Positions 52,492-62,192 of a stretch of DNA of 64,000 nt are shown here, one piece after another. The translations under genes and the position numbers were made by a program. Under the pieces are notes generated by a model. That model searched no databases. It was not told the DNA's origin and saw nothing but the letters and a program-made list of their open reading frames with translations. Origin of the DNA: Pseudomonas moorei (GTDB taxonomy: Bacteria; Pseudomonadota; Gammaproteobacteria; Pseudomonadales; Pseudomonadaceae). Position 1 is the stretch's first letter; the number at the start of each line of letters is the position of its first letter. The DNA lies in NCBI RefSeq assembly GCF_008801475.1, contig NZ_VZPP01000003.1, positions 248,001-312,000 of the forward strand. The letters run 5' to 3'.

Positions 52492-55041
52492 ATGAATCCA
52501 TGGTCAGAGCTACCCAAGTACCGTTTCAGCGCCTGTGTATTTGCCCTTTGGCTGTGTTCAGCCTGGTCTCCTCCCCTCCACGCCGCCTGCACCCTCATCC
52601 CCACCGCCGGTAACGATAACTTCGTGTGTGACAGCGCCAACAATGGACCGCTGACCGATCTGGCCGGCAACAACACCCTGACGTTTCCCGCCAATGGCAC
52701 CGGTACGATCAATGGCAATGTGACGTTTGGCGCCGGCAACGATACCGTCAACCTGAACTCGGGGCGCATTGTCGGTTCGCTCGATCAGGGGGGCGGCGCC
52801 GACACCCTGAACATCAGCGCTGGCCAGATCACCGGGGCCGTCGACCAGGGCAATGGCGTCGACAACTTCACCATAAGCGGCGGGACCATCCAGTCCCTGG
52901 CCCAGGGCGACAGTCGCGATTTTTTCCTGATGACCGGCGGCACCATCGTCGGCGCCTTCGAGGATGGCGATACCGCCAAAATGACCGACGGCACCATTGG
53001 CCGGGTCGACATGAAGCTCGATAACAATCTGTTCGATCTCTCGGGCGGACAGATCCTGGGCAATCTGGTCACCGGCTTCGACACCGACACCATCATCGTT
53101 TCCGGCGGCAGGATTGGCGGCAATATCAGCGTCAGCGGTGGCAACGACAGCATCACCGTGACAGGCGGCGAGGTCGTCGGCGAAATCCGCGCCAGTACGG
53201 GTAATGACACCTTTCTATGGGACGGCGGCGGCATTATCCGATCGGCGATCCTGATGGGCGATGACAATGACAAGGCCATTTTGCGCAACCTGACTGAAAC
53301 CACCCTCGCCCTGACCCCAAGCCTCGACGGTGGCCCGGGCACCGATCAGTTGACCTTTGATCACACCACATCCGCCGGCGCCGCCCGTTACATCAACTGG
53401 GAAACCGTTAACCTCAACAACGGTTCGCGGTTCGACCTCACCGGCAACTTCGTGCTCGGCGACAGCGGCAGCCGCACGGGTGTATTCAACATCGATGGCA
53501 GCAGCGTACTGACGTCCAGCCAGGGCAGCATCGTGCCCTTCATCCCGGGGCAGCGCGCGACCCTGAATAACGCCGGGGTAATTGACCTGAGCAGCGGTAA
53601 TACGCGCACCAACGATGTGCTTGCCGTGCAGGGCAATTATTCGGGCAACAACGGGCAACTGTTTTTGCAAAGCGCACTGGGCGACGACAATTCGCCGAGT
53701 GACAAGCTGGTGGTCATCGATGGCGCCTTGACCGGCAGCACCTCGATCAGCATCAGTAACCTCGGTGGCGCTGGCGCGTTGACCCAGCAGAATGGCATTC
53801 AGGTTGTTCAGGCCCAGGGGGCGGCGATCAGCGACAACGGCGCCTTTACCCTGAAAACCCCAGTGTCGGCGGGCGCCTTCGATTACGTCCTGTACAAGGG
53901 CGGTATCACAGCCGGCAGCGAAAACAGTTGGTACCTGCGCTCTTCTGTCGTCGCGGCGCCACTGGTTGCTGTGCCTAATCCCGACCCGGCCCTGCCGCCG
54001 ATTCTTGTGCCTCTGGTGGCCACGCCGGTCGCCGCTGCCGGTAGTCCGCCGCTGCCCATTGCCCAGCCCGGTGCCGCCGCGATTCCCCTGTACCGCGCGG
54101 AAGTCCCGGTCTGGTCCGTATTGCCACCGGCCGCTGCGCAACTGACCCTGACCGCCCTTGGTACATTCCACGATCGCCAGGGCGATCAGCGTCTACTGAA
54201 CGAAACCCGGGCCTTCGGCGCAGGCTGGGGTCGGGTCTATGGCAAGGATGTAAACCAGACCTGGGCCGGCACCGTCACGCCACGGCTCGATGGCTCGCTG
54301 GACGGCTTCCAGGTGGGCAACGACTTGTACAGCTCGCTGACGTCCGGGGGGCATGCCCAACGCAGCGGATTCTTCGTCGGGCATAGCCGCTTGAAGGGCG
54401 ACGTCGACGGTCTCAACGAAGGGTTCGAAGGCAAGCGTGCGGGCAAGGTTGAATTGCGAGGGGACAGTCTTGGCGCTTACTGGACCCTGACCGACGCCAG
54501 AGGCTGGTACGTCGACACGGTGGCGATGTACACCTGGCTCGACGGCGACAGTCATTCCGATCGCGGCCTTAAGCTCGATAACAAAGGACATGTGCTGACG
54601 CTGTCGGCAGAGGCCGGTTACCCGTTCCTGCTGGCAAGCCGTTGGGTGATCGAACCCCAGGCGCAGGTGATCCATCAGAACCTTGCCCTCGACACTCAGG
54701 ACGACGGCATCTCCCGGGTGACGTTCGATTCCGATCCGGCCTGGACCGGTCGGCTCGGTGCCCGGCTCAAGGGCCGTTATCAGGTCAGTGGCCTGCCGCT
54801 CGAACCTTACCTGCGCGCTAACCTGTGGCACACGCTTTCGGGCACCGATACGGTCAGATTTGCCGGTGTCACCGATATCGACACGCAACAGAAATCCTCA
54901 TGGGCCGACCTCGGCGTCGGCGCCATCCTGACGCTCGCCCCCGGCGTCAGTGTGTACGCCAGTGCCGATTACTCCTGCAACATCGACAGTCAGCAACTGC
55001 GGGGAATGATCGGTAATGCCGGTATCCGGGTGAGCTGGTAA
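52492..55041 (+). CDS. Autotransporter with beta-helix passenger (type Va)
   Basis: An 849-residue autotransporter. The signal peptide ends near residue 31 (SPPLHA). The passenger (about 32-480) is built of short repeats with a G..DTI.VSGG.I.G pattern, for example ITGAVDQGNGVDNFTISGGT and IIVSGGRIGGNISVSGGNDS, typical of a right-handed beta helix. A Pro/Val/Ala-rich linker (about 490-545) leads to the C-terminal barrel (about 565-849, WGRVYGKDVNQTWAG to GMIGNAGIRVSW). A Cys lies in a barrel strand (ADYSCNID), which is unusual. It is adjacent to a related passenger-less gene. Ligand unknown. Confidence 0.92.
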   Translation: MNPWSELPKYRFSACVFALWLCSAWSPPLHAACTLIPTAGNDNFVCDSANNGPLTDLAGNNTLTFPANGTGTINGNVTFGAGNDTVNLNSGRIVGSLDQGGGADTLNISAGQITGAVDQGNGVDNFTISGGTIQSLAQGDSRDFFLMTGGTIVGAFEDGDTAKMTDGTIGRVDMKLDNNLFDLSGGQILGNLVTGFDTDTIIVSGGRIGGNISVSGGNDSITVTGGEVVGEIRASTGNDTFLWDGGGIIRSAILMGDDNDKAILRNLTETTLALTPSLDGGPGTDQLTFDHTTSAGAARYINWETVNLNNGSRFDLTGNFVLGDSGSRTGVFNIDGSSVLTSSQGSIVPFIPGQRATLNNAGVIDLSSGNTRTNDVLAVQGNYSGNNGQLFLQSALGDDNSPSDKLVVIDGALTGSTSISISNLGGAGALTQQNGIQVVQAQGAAISDNGAFTLKTPVSAGAFDYVLYKGGITAGSENSWYLRSSVVAAPLVAVPNPDPALPPILVPLVATPVAAAGSPPLPIAQPGAAAIPLYRAEVPVWSVLPPAAAQLTLTALGTFHDRQGDQRLLNETRAFGAGWGRVYGKDVNQTWAGTVTPRLDGSLDGFQVGNDLYSSLTSGGHAQRSGFFVGHSRLKGDVDGLNEGFEGKRAGKVELRGDSLGAYWTLTDARGWYVDTVAMYTWLDGDSHSDRGLKLDNKGHVLTLSAEAGYPFLLASRWVIEPQAQVIHQNLALDTQDDGISRVTFDSDPAWTGRLGARLKGRYQVSGLPLEPYLRANLWHTLSGTDTVRFAGVTDIDTQQKSSWADLGVGAILTLAPGVSVYASADYSCNIDSQQLRGMIGNAGIRVSW

Positions 55042-55354
55042 ATACCGAGCAATGGCTCTATTTCAGGGCTTTTTCCTTGTTTTTTCCATTTAACAAGAAC
55101 TTAGAGAGACGACAAAAATCAGTCACTTATAACCCCTAAAATACCCATACCACTTATCGGCCATTTTCTTGACGCAGTGGCAGGGGTCTCCTTGAATTCA
55201 CGTTACTACCCCCGGAACCACAATCAGGGGCAAGCCCCCAAGTCACCCGCGAACACGGGCGGGCACCGGCTTGCCCCCATCCATCGGTCGCCCCTCACTC
55301 GGGGTAGGAGAGACGGCAAAGCGAGAATGGCATGCGATTGCAAGGTAGACCCCC
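55042..55354. other. 313-base gap between the two autotransporter genes
   Basis: No gene and no convincing terminator: GAGCAATGGCTC with a later TTTTT is the nearest to one. AAGG before 55355 serves the second gene. Confidence 0.45.
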
Positions 55355-56422
55355 ATGAAAACTTCACTCACCCAACAAGAGATCAAAATCACTTTTTGCA
55401 CAGTCTCGAGCTCACTCCTGCTGTGCTCTTCCATGGAAGTACAGGCCTCGCCTGTCGAGGAAGATATTTCGCCCTGGTATCGCCAGGACGTCCCGATGCT
55501 CTCCATGCCCGCACAAGTCTCCACGTATCCCGGCCGTTTCAGCGCCATGCCCGATCTGCGAAGTTCGCACCTGACGACCGAAGATGCCTCGCCTGCCGCC
55601 TGGGATCAGGTGTATGGACAGGCCTCGCGCCAGGCACAAAACGACGTTCTAGCCGAAGGCATCTCCACTTCCGCTGCCGGTGAAGTGAAAGGCCCGGCGA
55701 TCATGACCCTGGAAAGCGGCAGTGGCCGTACTCAGCGGGTTGGCCTGATCGGTGGCACCAGCCTGATCCAGGGCAACAGCACTGGCTTGTTCACCAATCG
55801 CGTCCAATCAGACTCCAACAGCGACACCTTCAGCCTGCAAGGCCAAAACCTCGGCGCCTACTGGAGCCTGATCGGGGCACAAGGCTGGCACGTGGACTTG
55901 ACGGCCAGCGGCGGCCGGATCAATGGCTATACCCGCAACGAACAGGGTGTGCGGCAAGCCGCCGAGGGCAGCGCGATGACGGTGTCGATGGAAGGTGGCT
56001 TCCCCATCAGCCTTGGCGAACACTGGGTGGTTGAACCCCAGGCGCAATTGATCAACCAACGGATCACCCTGGACACCCCTTACGCAGGCTCGGGCACTGC
56101 CTCTTCCACTGACTTGTCGTCGTGGAGCGGCCGGGTCGGCGCCAAACTGAAAGGGAGTTACGACTTCAATGGCCTGCCCGTGGAGCCCTATGTGCGGACC
56201 AACTTGTGGCACACGGTGAACACCGGCAATACCGTGACCCTGGATCAGGTCGACAAGATCAGCAGCAGCCGGAATTCTTCGACGGTAGAGCTGGGATTGG
56301 GCCTGGTGGCCAGAATGACCCCGACAGTAAGCCTTTACGTCAGCGCCGATTACAGCAGTGACGTCGACCAGAATGATTTGAACGGGTTGATCGCCAGCCT
56401 GGGTGTGCGGATGCGGTGGTGA
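55355..56422 (+). CDS. Passenger-less autotransporter beta-domain protein
   Basis: A 355-residue protein: a hydrophobic N-terminus (about 1-31, cleaved near MEVQA), a short linker (about 32-75), then an autotransporter barrel with WDQVYGQASRQAQN at its start, VEPYVRTNLWHTVNTGNTVT and the terminal LNGLIASLGVRMRW. The barrel clearly parallels that of the upstream gene (LEPYLRANLWHT, ADYSCNID vs ADYSSDVD). There is no passenger repeat. It may be a decayed duplicate or a barrel with a different job. The signal peptide is longer and less regular than usual. Confidence 0.88.
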   Translation: MKTSLTQQEIKITFCTVSSSLLLCSSMEVQASPVEEDISPWYRQDVPMLSMPAQVSTYPGRFSAMPDLRSSHLTTEDASPAAWDQVYGQASRQAQNDVLAEGISTSAAGEVKGPAIMTLESGSGRTQRVGLIGGTSLIQGNSTGLFTNRVQSDSNSDTFSLQGQNLGAYWSLIGAQGWHVDLTASGGRINGYTRNEQGVRQAAEGSAMTVSMEGGFPISLGEHWVVEPQAQLINQRITLDTPYAGSGTASSTDLSSWSGRVGAKLKGSYDFNGLPVEPYVRTNLWHTVNTGNTVTLDQVDKISSSRNSSTVELGLGLVARMTPTVSLYVSADYSSDVDQNDLNGLIASLGVRMRW

Positions 56423-56458
56423 GGATCAGACCTCGAAAAGACTGCTGAGCGGGCGACG

Positions 56459-56526
56459 CCATCGCGAGCAACGCGCTCCAAAAGGGTCACATGGACCCTG
56501 TCGAAGCGAGTTCACTCGCGATCTGG
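56459..56526. repeat. Degenerate REP doublet between the autotransporter gene and glgB
   Basis: Inverted copies at 56459-56479 (CATCGCGAGCAACGCGCTCC) and 56503-56526 (AAGCGAGTTCACTCGCGATC) between convergent genes; both have substitutions in the palindrome. Confidence 0.75.
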
Positions 56527-56541
56527 CGAGGCCTCTTCGGA

Positions 56542-58773
56542 TCAACCTTCGGGGCGCAACATCAAAACGGCCAACGGCGGCAGATTCAGCACCAATGACA
56601 ACGCCTGTCCATGACTGGGCGCCTCCTCGGTGTATGCCCCGCCACTGTTGCCGTAATTGGAGCCGGCATAGGTCGCCGAATCACTGTTCATCAACTCGGT
56701 CCAGCGCCCGGCAAACGGAACACCGATGCGATAAGACTCACGCGGCACGGGGGTGAAGTTCGCCACCACCAGCACCGGCCTGCCGTCCTTGCTCCAGCGC
56801 AACCAGGCATACACGCTGTTGATCGCATCATCGCCAATCAGCCACTGGAAACCTTGCGGTACATCGTCCTGCTCGTACAGCGCCGGCTCTTCGCGGTACA
56901 GCCGATTGAGGTCGCTCACCAGTTTCTGAACACCTTTGTGCTCGGAGTACTGCAGCAAGTACCAATCCAGTTGCTGGTCGTGGTTCCACTCGCGCCACTG
57001 GCCGAACTCACAGCCCATGAACAACAGTTTCTTGCCCGGATGCGCCCACATGAAGCTCAGGTAAGCCCGCAGGTTGGCAAATTTCTGCCAGCGGTCACCG
57101 GGCATCTTGTCGATGAGCGAATGCTTGCCGTGCACCACTTCGTCGTGGGAGATCGGCAGGATGAACCGCTCGGACCAGGCGTAGACCAGGCCGAAACTCA
57201 GCTCGTTGTGATGATGGGCGCGGTACACCGGGTCCTGCTGGATGTAATGCAATGAATCGTGCATCCAGCCCATGTTCCATTTGTAAGCGAAGCCCAGGCC
57301 ACCCTGTTGCGTACTCTGACTGACGCCTGGCCATGCGGTGGACTCCTCGGCGATCACCAGGGCACCCGGTGCTTCCAGAGCCACGACGTCGTTGAGGTGA
57401 CGCAGGAAGTCGATGGCTTCGAGGTTTTCTCGACCACCATGGCGATTCGGCACCCATTCGCCGGCCTTGCGCGAGTAATCGCGATAGAGCATCGACGCCA
57501 CGGCATCGACCCGCAGGCCGTCGACGTGGAAATGCTTGAGCCAGTGCAACGCCGACGCCAGCATGTAGCCATGCACTTCGGTGCGACCAAGGTTATAGAT
57601 CAGCGTGTCCCAATCCTGATGAAAGCCTTCCTGTGGGTTGCCGTACTCGTACAGCGCAGTGCCGTCGAATTGCGCCAGGCCGTGGGTATCAGTCGGGAAA
57701 TGCGCCGGCACCCAGTCGAGGATCACCCCGATGTCGGCCTGGTGGCAGGCATTGACGAACGCCGCGAACTCATCCCCGGTGCCGTAGCGGGCGCTGGTGG
57801 CGAATTGCGAGAGCAGTTGATAGCCCCACGATCCGCCAAACGGGTGCTCCATGATCGGCATCAGTTCGATGTGGGTGAAACCCAGCTCCTTCACATACGG
57901 AATCAGCCGTTCGGCCAGTTCCGGCCAGGTGTACTGGCGAGCCACTTCGCCCAGATCATCCAGCTCGCATTGCCACGAGCCGGCGTGCAGTTCGTAAATG
58001 GACAACGGCGCGGTCGGGCGCTGACGCTCGCCACGGGACTGCATCCATTCCTGGTCCTGCCAGTCGATCTTCAGCGGTGAGGCCACTTTCGAGGCCGTGT
58101 CTGGCGGCAGCGACGTGGCGAGGGCCATGGGGTCGGCCTTCAGCGGTAGTATCCCGTCCTTGCCAAGAATTTCGTACTTGTACGCTTCCCCCGCCTGCAG
58201 GCGCGGGATGAACAGCTCCCAGACTCCGGTGGGATGACGCAAACGCATCGGATGGCGGCGACCATCCCAGACGTTGAAATCACCGACCACTGACACCCGC
58301 CTGGCATTCGGCGCCCACACGGCGAAACGCACGCCATCGACACCGTCGACCGTCATCAGCTGCGCACCCAAGCAACTGCTCAGGTCGCGGTGATTGCCCT
58401 CGGCGAACAGGTAGAGATCCATTTCACCGAGCAGCGGACCGAAACTGTACGGGTCTTCGGCGATCTGTTCGCCGCCAGCCCAGCGAGTGCGCAGCAGATA
58501 AGGTTGCGCCCGGTCGAAATGCCCGACAAACAGTCCCGGTGTCTGAGTCAACTCCAGGTGACCGAGTTCTTCTCCCGACTCCTTCGCCACTACCTGCACG
58601 CTCAAGGCGTCCGGTAGATAAGCCCGAATGAATTGTCCACCGGCACCATCGCCGTGGGGACCGAGAATTGCAAAAGGGTCGTGATGCTCGGCGCGCACCA
58701 GCGCATCGATGTCCCGCGCCCTGGGTAGCAGTGCTTCTTCATACTGACCCTGTTCCTTGTTCGAGAAACCCAT
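56542..58773 (-). CDS. glgB: 1,4-alpha-glucan branching enzyme GlgB
   Basis: A 743-residue GH13 enzyme making alpha-1,6 branches. Two N-terminal beta-domains (about 25-115 and 130-225), then Asp423 ([11 protein letters not shown]), Glu476 (LVIAEEST) and Asp544 (ISHDEVVHG). In this locus it branches the GlgE product. Starts two bases after treS ends, with its ribosome site GGAGAG inside treS. Last gene of glgE-treS-glgB. Confidence 0.96.
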   Translation of the reverse strand: MGFSNKEQGQYEEALLPRARDIDALVRAEHHDPFAILGPHGDGAGGQFIRAYLPDALSVQVVAKESGEELGHLELTQTPGLFVGHFDRAQPYLLRTRWAGGEQIAEDPYSFGPLLGEMDLYLFAEGNHRDLSSCLGAQLMTVDGVDGVRFAVWAPNARRVSVVGDFNVWDGRRHPMRLRHPTGVWELFIPRLQAGEAYKYEILGKDGILPLKADPMALATSLPPDTASKVASPLKIDWQDQEWMQSRGERQRPTAPLSIYELHAGSWQCELDDLGEVARQYTWPELAERLIPYVKELGFTHIELMPIMEHPFGGSWGYQLLSQFATSARYGTGDEFAAFVNACHQADIGVILDWVPAHFPTDTHGLAQFDGTALYEYGNPQEGFHQDWDTLIYNLGRTEVHGYMLASALHWLKHFHVDGLRVDAVASMLYRDYSRKAGEWVPNRHGGRENLEAIDFLRHLNDVVALEAPGALVIAEESTAWPGVSQSTQQGGLGFAYKWNMGWMHDSLHYIQQDPVYRAHHHNELSFGLVYAWSERFILPISHDEVVHGKHSLIDKMPGDRWQKFANLRAYLSFMWAHPGKKLLFMGCEFGQWREWNHDQQLDWYLLQYSEHKGVQKLVSDLNRLYREEPALYEQDDVPQGFQWLIGDDAINSVYAWLRWSKDGRPVLVVANFTPVPRESYRIGVPFAGRWTELMNSDSATYAGSNYGNSGGAYTEEAPSHGQALSLVLNLPPLAVLMLRPEG

Positions 58774-58775
58774 GA

Positions 58776-61700
58776 CTACTCTCCACCAAGATCGGAAAAG
58801 GGTTTAAGCCCATTCAATAACCCGTACAAACCGTGCAACGGCACGGACAGCCAAGTGGGGCGATTCTCTGCCTCGTAGGCCACTTCGTACGCTGCCTTCT
58901 CCAGACCGAACAACGCCAGCGCGGCGTCCTCGCCTTCAGGATCTTGCCATGCATGGCCAAGACTAGCTGCCGCCAGCCGATAAGCGTCAACAAATGCTTG
59001 CCGCGCTTCGCTCAAGTAGCGATCGGAAACCCGTTGGCGAGCCGCACGGGCTTCGGCAGTGTTATCAACGTTATGCACGTTGATGGCCATGGCCGCAGCG
59101 TAGTCGAAAGATCGCAAAACGCCGCTCACATCTTTAAATGGACTGTGTTTGCCACGACGTTCATGCAACGGTCGCGCCGGTTCGCCTTCGAAGTCGATCA
59201 GATACGCATCACCCTTGATCACCAGTACCTGCCCCAGATGCAAGTCGCCATGCACGCGAATCTTCAGTCCTCCCACGGATTTTTTGCCCAGTGCCTGCAC
59301 ATGACTGAGGATGGCTTTTTTGTAGTCCAGTAAACGGCTGACCAGGCCTTTGTCCGCCGGGTTCAGTTCGGTTTGATGGTCTTTAAGCAACTTCAACGCA
59401 TGCTCGATTTGTGCCACGACATCCTTGGCCGAAGCCTGTGCCTCTTTTTGCGTAGTGACGTGCGGAGCGAAATCCGGATTGTCGCTAGGCGCCGCCAGCA
59501 CCTGGTGCATTTCCCCCAGGCGCTGCCCCAGCATGGCAGCGAAATCTTTCAATTCACCGAGCGCGTTGTAGTGTTGCTCCTGCTCGGACATGGCGTCCGC
59601 CAACTCATCGCGCAGCGCTCGCTCCAGGTTGTTCTGCGTCCACTCCCAGGCGTCGCCCTGATTGCTCAAATAGCCTTGGGCAATCATCAGCAAGTTGTCC
59701 TCGCCCCTGGCGTCCTGGCGCACCACGGCACCCAGCAACGGCGAAATATTGCGGAAACCGGCGCGTGTCAGATAGGCACTCATCTCCAGTTCCGGGTGCA
59801 CACCGGCGGCGACTTTGCGGATCAGCTTCAACACCAGGCTGTTGCCGATCACCACTGAACTGTTCGATTGCTCGGCAGACAGGTAACGCACTTCCGATTC
59901 AGCCGTCAGCCCCAGCTTGGCCAGTTCGGCGGTTGGCTCGAAGCGGATCTCGCCACCGTCTGACGGCAGCACCAGATGGTCCTGCATGCCCTGCAGCACG
60001 GTGTGGATGAAATTCTCGAGACTGAAGGCATCGGTGATCAAGCCGACCTGCGGCCCTCGACGAACCCGTGACAGTGCCAGCTGCTGCGGCAGTGCCGTCC
60101 CGACCTGGTCTTCAGCAATGAAGCCGAACGGCAGTTGGTAACGGCTGGTCTGGCCGCCGCTGGAGACTTCGATTTCACTCAACAGCACCGGGTGCGTGGC
60201 ATCACCAAAACGCACACCATAGGCCAGGTGGACCTGCTCGATGGCCGCGTCCTTGCCGGCGAACCAGCGGCGGTTTTGCAACCAGTTGGGCAAAATGTCC
60301 TGTTCAAGCGTGTCGCGCGCCGGGGCTTCGAGCAGTTCTTCCATGCGTTTTTTCAGGACCAGCGTGGTGAAGTCCGGCAAGCTTTGGGCCGGTTCCACGT
60401 GCCAGCTCGGCATCTGGTTTTCCGTGGCCAATACGAACCAGTAGAAGCCGTAAGGCGCCAGGGTCAGGAGAAAATTCAGCTGGCCGATCGGCGGAAACGC
60501 GTTACCGCCGAGCATCTCCACCGGCACCATGCCGACGTAGGCCGACAGGTCCAGCTCCGCCGCCTGCGCACTGCGCGACACGTTGGCCACACACAGAATG
60601 ATTTCGTGCCTGCCGTCCGCCCCGGTGAATTCGCGGGTATAGGCCAGGATCCTGCGGTTGCTCGGCGCAAGCATTTTCAAGGTGCCGCGCCCGAACGCCT
60701 TGGATTGCTTGCGCACCGCGAGCATGCGCCGGGTCCAGTTCAACAGCGAATGCGGGTCGCCGGCCTGGGTTTCGACGTTGACCGAGAGATAGCCGTATTG
60801 CGGGTCCATGATCGGCGGCAGCACCAGGCTCGCCGGGTCGGCGCGGGAAAAGCCGCCGTTACGGTCGATCGACCATTGCATCGGCGTGCGTACGCCATCG
60901 CGGTCGCCCAGGTAAATGTTGTCGCCCATGCCGATTTCATCGCCGTAATACAGCGTCGGCGTGCCGGGCATCGACAGCAGCAGGCTGTTGAGCAACTCCA
61001 CCCGCCGTCGATCACGCTCCATCAAGGGTGCCAGGCGCCGGCGAATCCCCAGGTTGATACGCGCACGACGATCAGCCGCGTAGTAGTTCCACAGGTAATC
61101 GCGCTCCTTGTCGGTGACCATCTCCAGGGTCAGCTCATCGTGATTGCGCAGGAAAATCGCCCACTGGCAATTGGCAGGGATTTCCGGGGTCTGGCGCAGG
61201 ATGTCGGTAATCGGGAAGCGGTCTTCCTGGGCCAGCGCCATGTACATGCGCGGCATCAGCGGAAAGTGAAAGGCCATGTGGCATTCATCGCCGTTGAGGC
61301 CCTGTTTGTCGGTGTCGCCGAAATACAACTGCGTGTCTTCGGGCCATTGATTGGCCTCGGCCAGCAACATGCGGTCCGGGTAATTGGCGTCGATTTCTGC
61401 ACGGATCTGCTTGAGGACGTCGTGGGTCTCGGGCAGGTTTTCGTTGTTGGTGCCGTCGCGCTCGATCAAGTACGGGATCGCGTCGAGGCGCAGACCATCA
61501 ATGCCCATGTCGAGCCAGTAACGCATCACTGACAGGACCGCTTTCATGACTTGCGGGTTATCGAAGTTCAGGTCCGGCTGGTGCGAATAAAAGCGGTGCC
61601 AGAAGTACTGGCCGGCGACCGGGTCCCAGGTCCAGTTGGACTTTTCGGTGTCGAGAAAAATGATGCGCGTACCGTCGTACTTTTGATCGTCATCGGACCA

Positions 61701-62117
61701 CACGTAGAAATCCCGCGCCGCTGAACCTTTCTTGGCCTTGCGTGCGCGCTGGAACCAGGCGTGCTGGTCGGAGGTATGGTTGATGACTAGTTCGGTGATC
61801 ACCCGCAAGCCGCGTTTGTGCGCCTCGGCAATAAAGCGCTTGGCGTCGGCCATGGTGCCGTAGTCGCTGTGGACGCCGCGATATTCGGCGATGTCATAGC
61901 CATCGTCGCGCCGTGGCGAGGGGTAGAACGGCAAGAGCCAGATGGTGTTGACGCCGAGGTCGGCAATGTAATCGAGCTTGGCGATCAGGCCGGGAAAATC
62001 GCCAATCCCATCATTGTTGGAGTCGAAAAACGATTTGACGTGAACCTGATAGATCACCGCATCCTTGTACCAGAGCGGGTCCTTGATGAAAGTGGCTGCC
62101 TTGGGTTTCTTCGCCAT
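58776..62117 (-). CDS. treS: Trehalose synthase / maltokinase fusion TreS-Pep2
   Basis: An 1113-residue fusion. The N-terminal GH13 part (about 1-545) interconverts trehalose and maltose: Asp212 ([12 protein letters not shown]), Glu254 ([10 protein letters not shown]) and Asp327 (RNHDELTLE) are intact. The C-terminal maltokinase part (about 570-1113) opens with [18 protein letters not shown] and carries [12 protein letters not shown] and [11 protein letters not shown], the catalytic and Mg motifs, making maltose-1-phosphate for GlgE. ATG 62117 was chosen because AAGGAG lies six bases upstream; the upstream ATG 62135 overlaps that site. 75 bases after glgE. Confidence 0.95.
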   Translation of the reverse strand: MAKKPKAATFIKDPLWYKDAVIYQVHVKSFFDSNNDGIGDFPGLIAKLDYIADLGVNTIWLLPFYPSPRRDDGYDIAEYRGVHSDYGTMADAKRFIAEAHKRGLRVITELVINHTSDQHAWFQRARKAKKGSAARDFYVWSDDDQKYDGTRIIFLDTEKSNWTWDPVAGQYFWHRFYSHQPDLNFDNPQVMKAVLSVMRYWLDMGIDGLRLDAIPYLIERDGTNNENLPETHDVLKQIRAEIDANYPDRMLLAEANQWPEDTQLYFGDTDKQGLNGDECHMAFHFPLMPRMYMALAQEDRFPITDILRQTPEIPANCQWAIFLRNHDELTLEMVTDKERDYLWNYYAADRRARINLGIRRRLAPLMERDRRRVELLNSLLLSMPGTPTLYYGDEIGMGDNIYLGDRDGVRTPMQWSIDRNGGFSRADPASLVLPPIMDPQYGYLSVNVETQAGDPHSLLNWTRRMLAVRKQSKAFGRGTLKMLAPSNRRILAYTREFTGADGRHEIILCVANVSRSAQAAELDLSAYVGMVPVEMLGGNAFPPIGQLNFLLTLAPYGFYWFVLATENQMPSWHVEPAQSLPDFTTLVLKKRMEELLEAPARDTLEQDILPNWLQNRRWFAGKDAAIEQVHLAYGVRFGDATHPVLLSEIEVSSGGQTSRYQLPFGFIAEDQVGTALPQQLALSRVRRGPQVGLITDAFSLENFIHTVLQGMQDHLVLPSDGGEIRFEPTAELAKLGLTAESEVRYLSAEQSNSSVVIGNSLVLKLIRKVAAGVHPELEMSAYLTRAGFRNISPLLGAVVRQDARGEDNLLMIAQGYLSNQGDAWEWTQNNLERALRDELADAMSEQEQHYNALGELKDFAAMLGQRLGEMHQVLAAPSDNPDFAPHVTTQKEAQASAKDVVAQIEHALKLLKDHQTELNPADKGLVSRLLDYKKAILSHVQALGKKSVGGLKIRVHGDLHLGQVLVIKGDAYLIDFEGEPARPLHERRGKHSPFKDVSGVLRSFDYAAAMAINVHNVDNTAEARAARQRVSDRYLSEARQAFVDAYRLAAASLGHAWQDPEGEDAALALFGLEKAAYEVAYEAENRPTWLSVPLHGLYGLLNGLKPFSDLGGE

Positions 62118-62192
62118 TGGGAACTCCTTTCGCATTCGAACTAACCTCTGAGCCGATCACCCATTCAAATGTGGTTATTACCTGTGGTGGAC

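Noticed and set aside
60135..61532. 465-residue plus-strand frame over treS
   Set aside because: Shadow of treS; composition is that of antisense translation.
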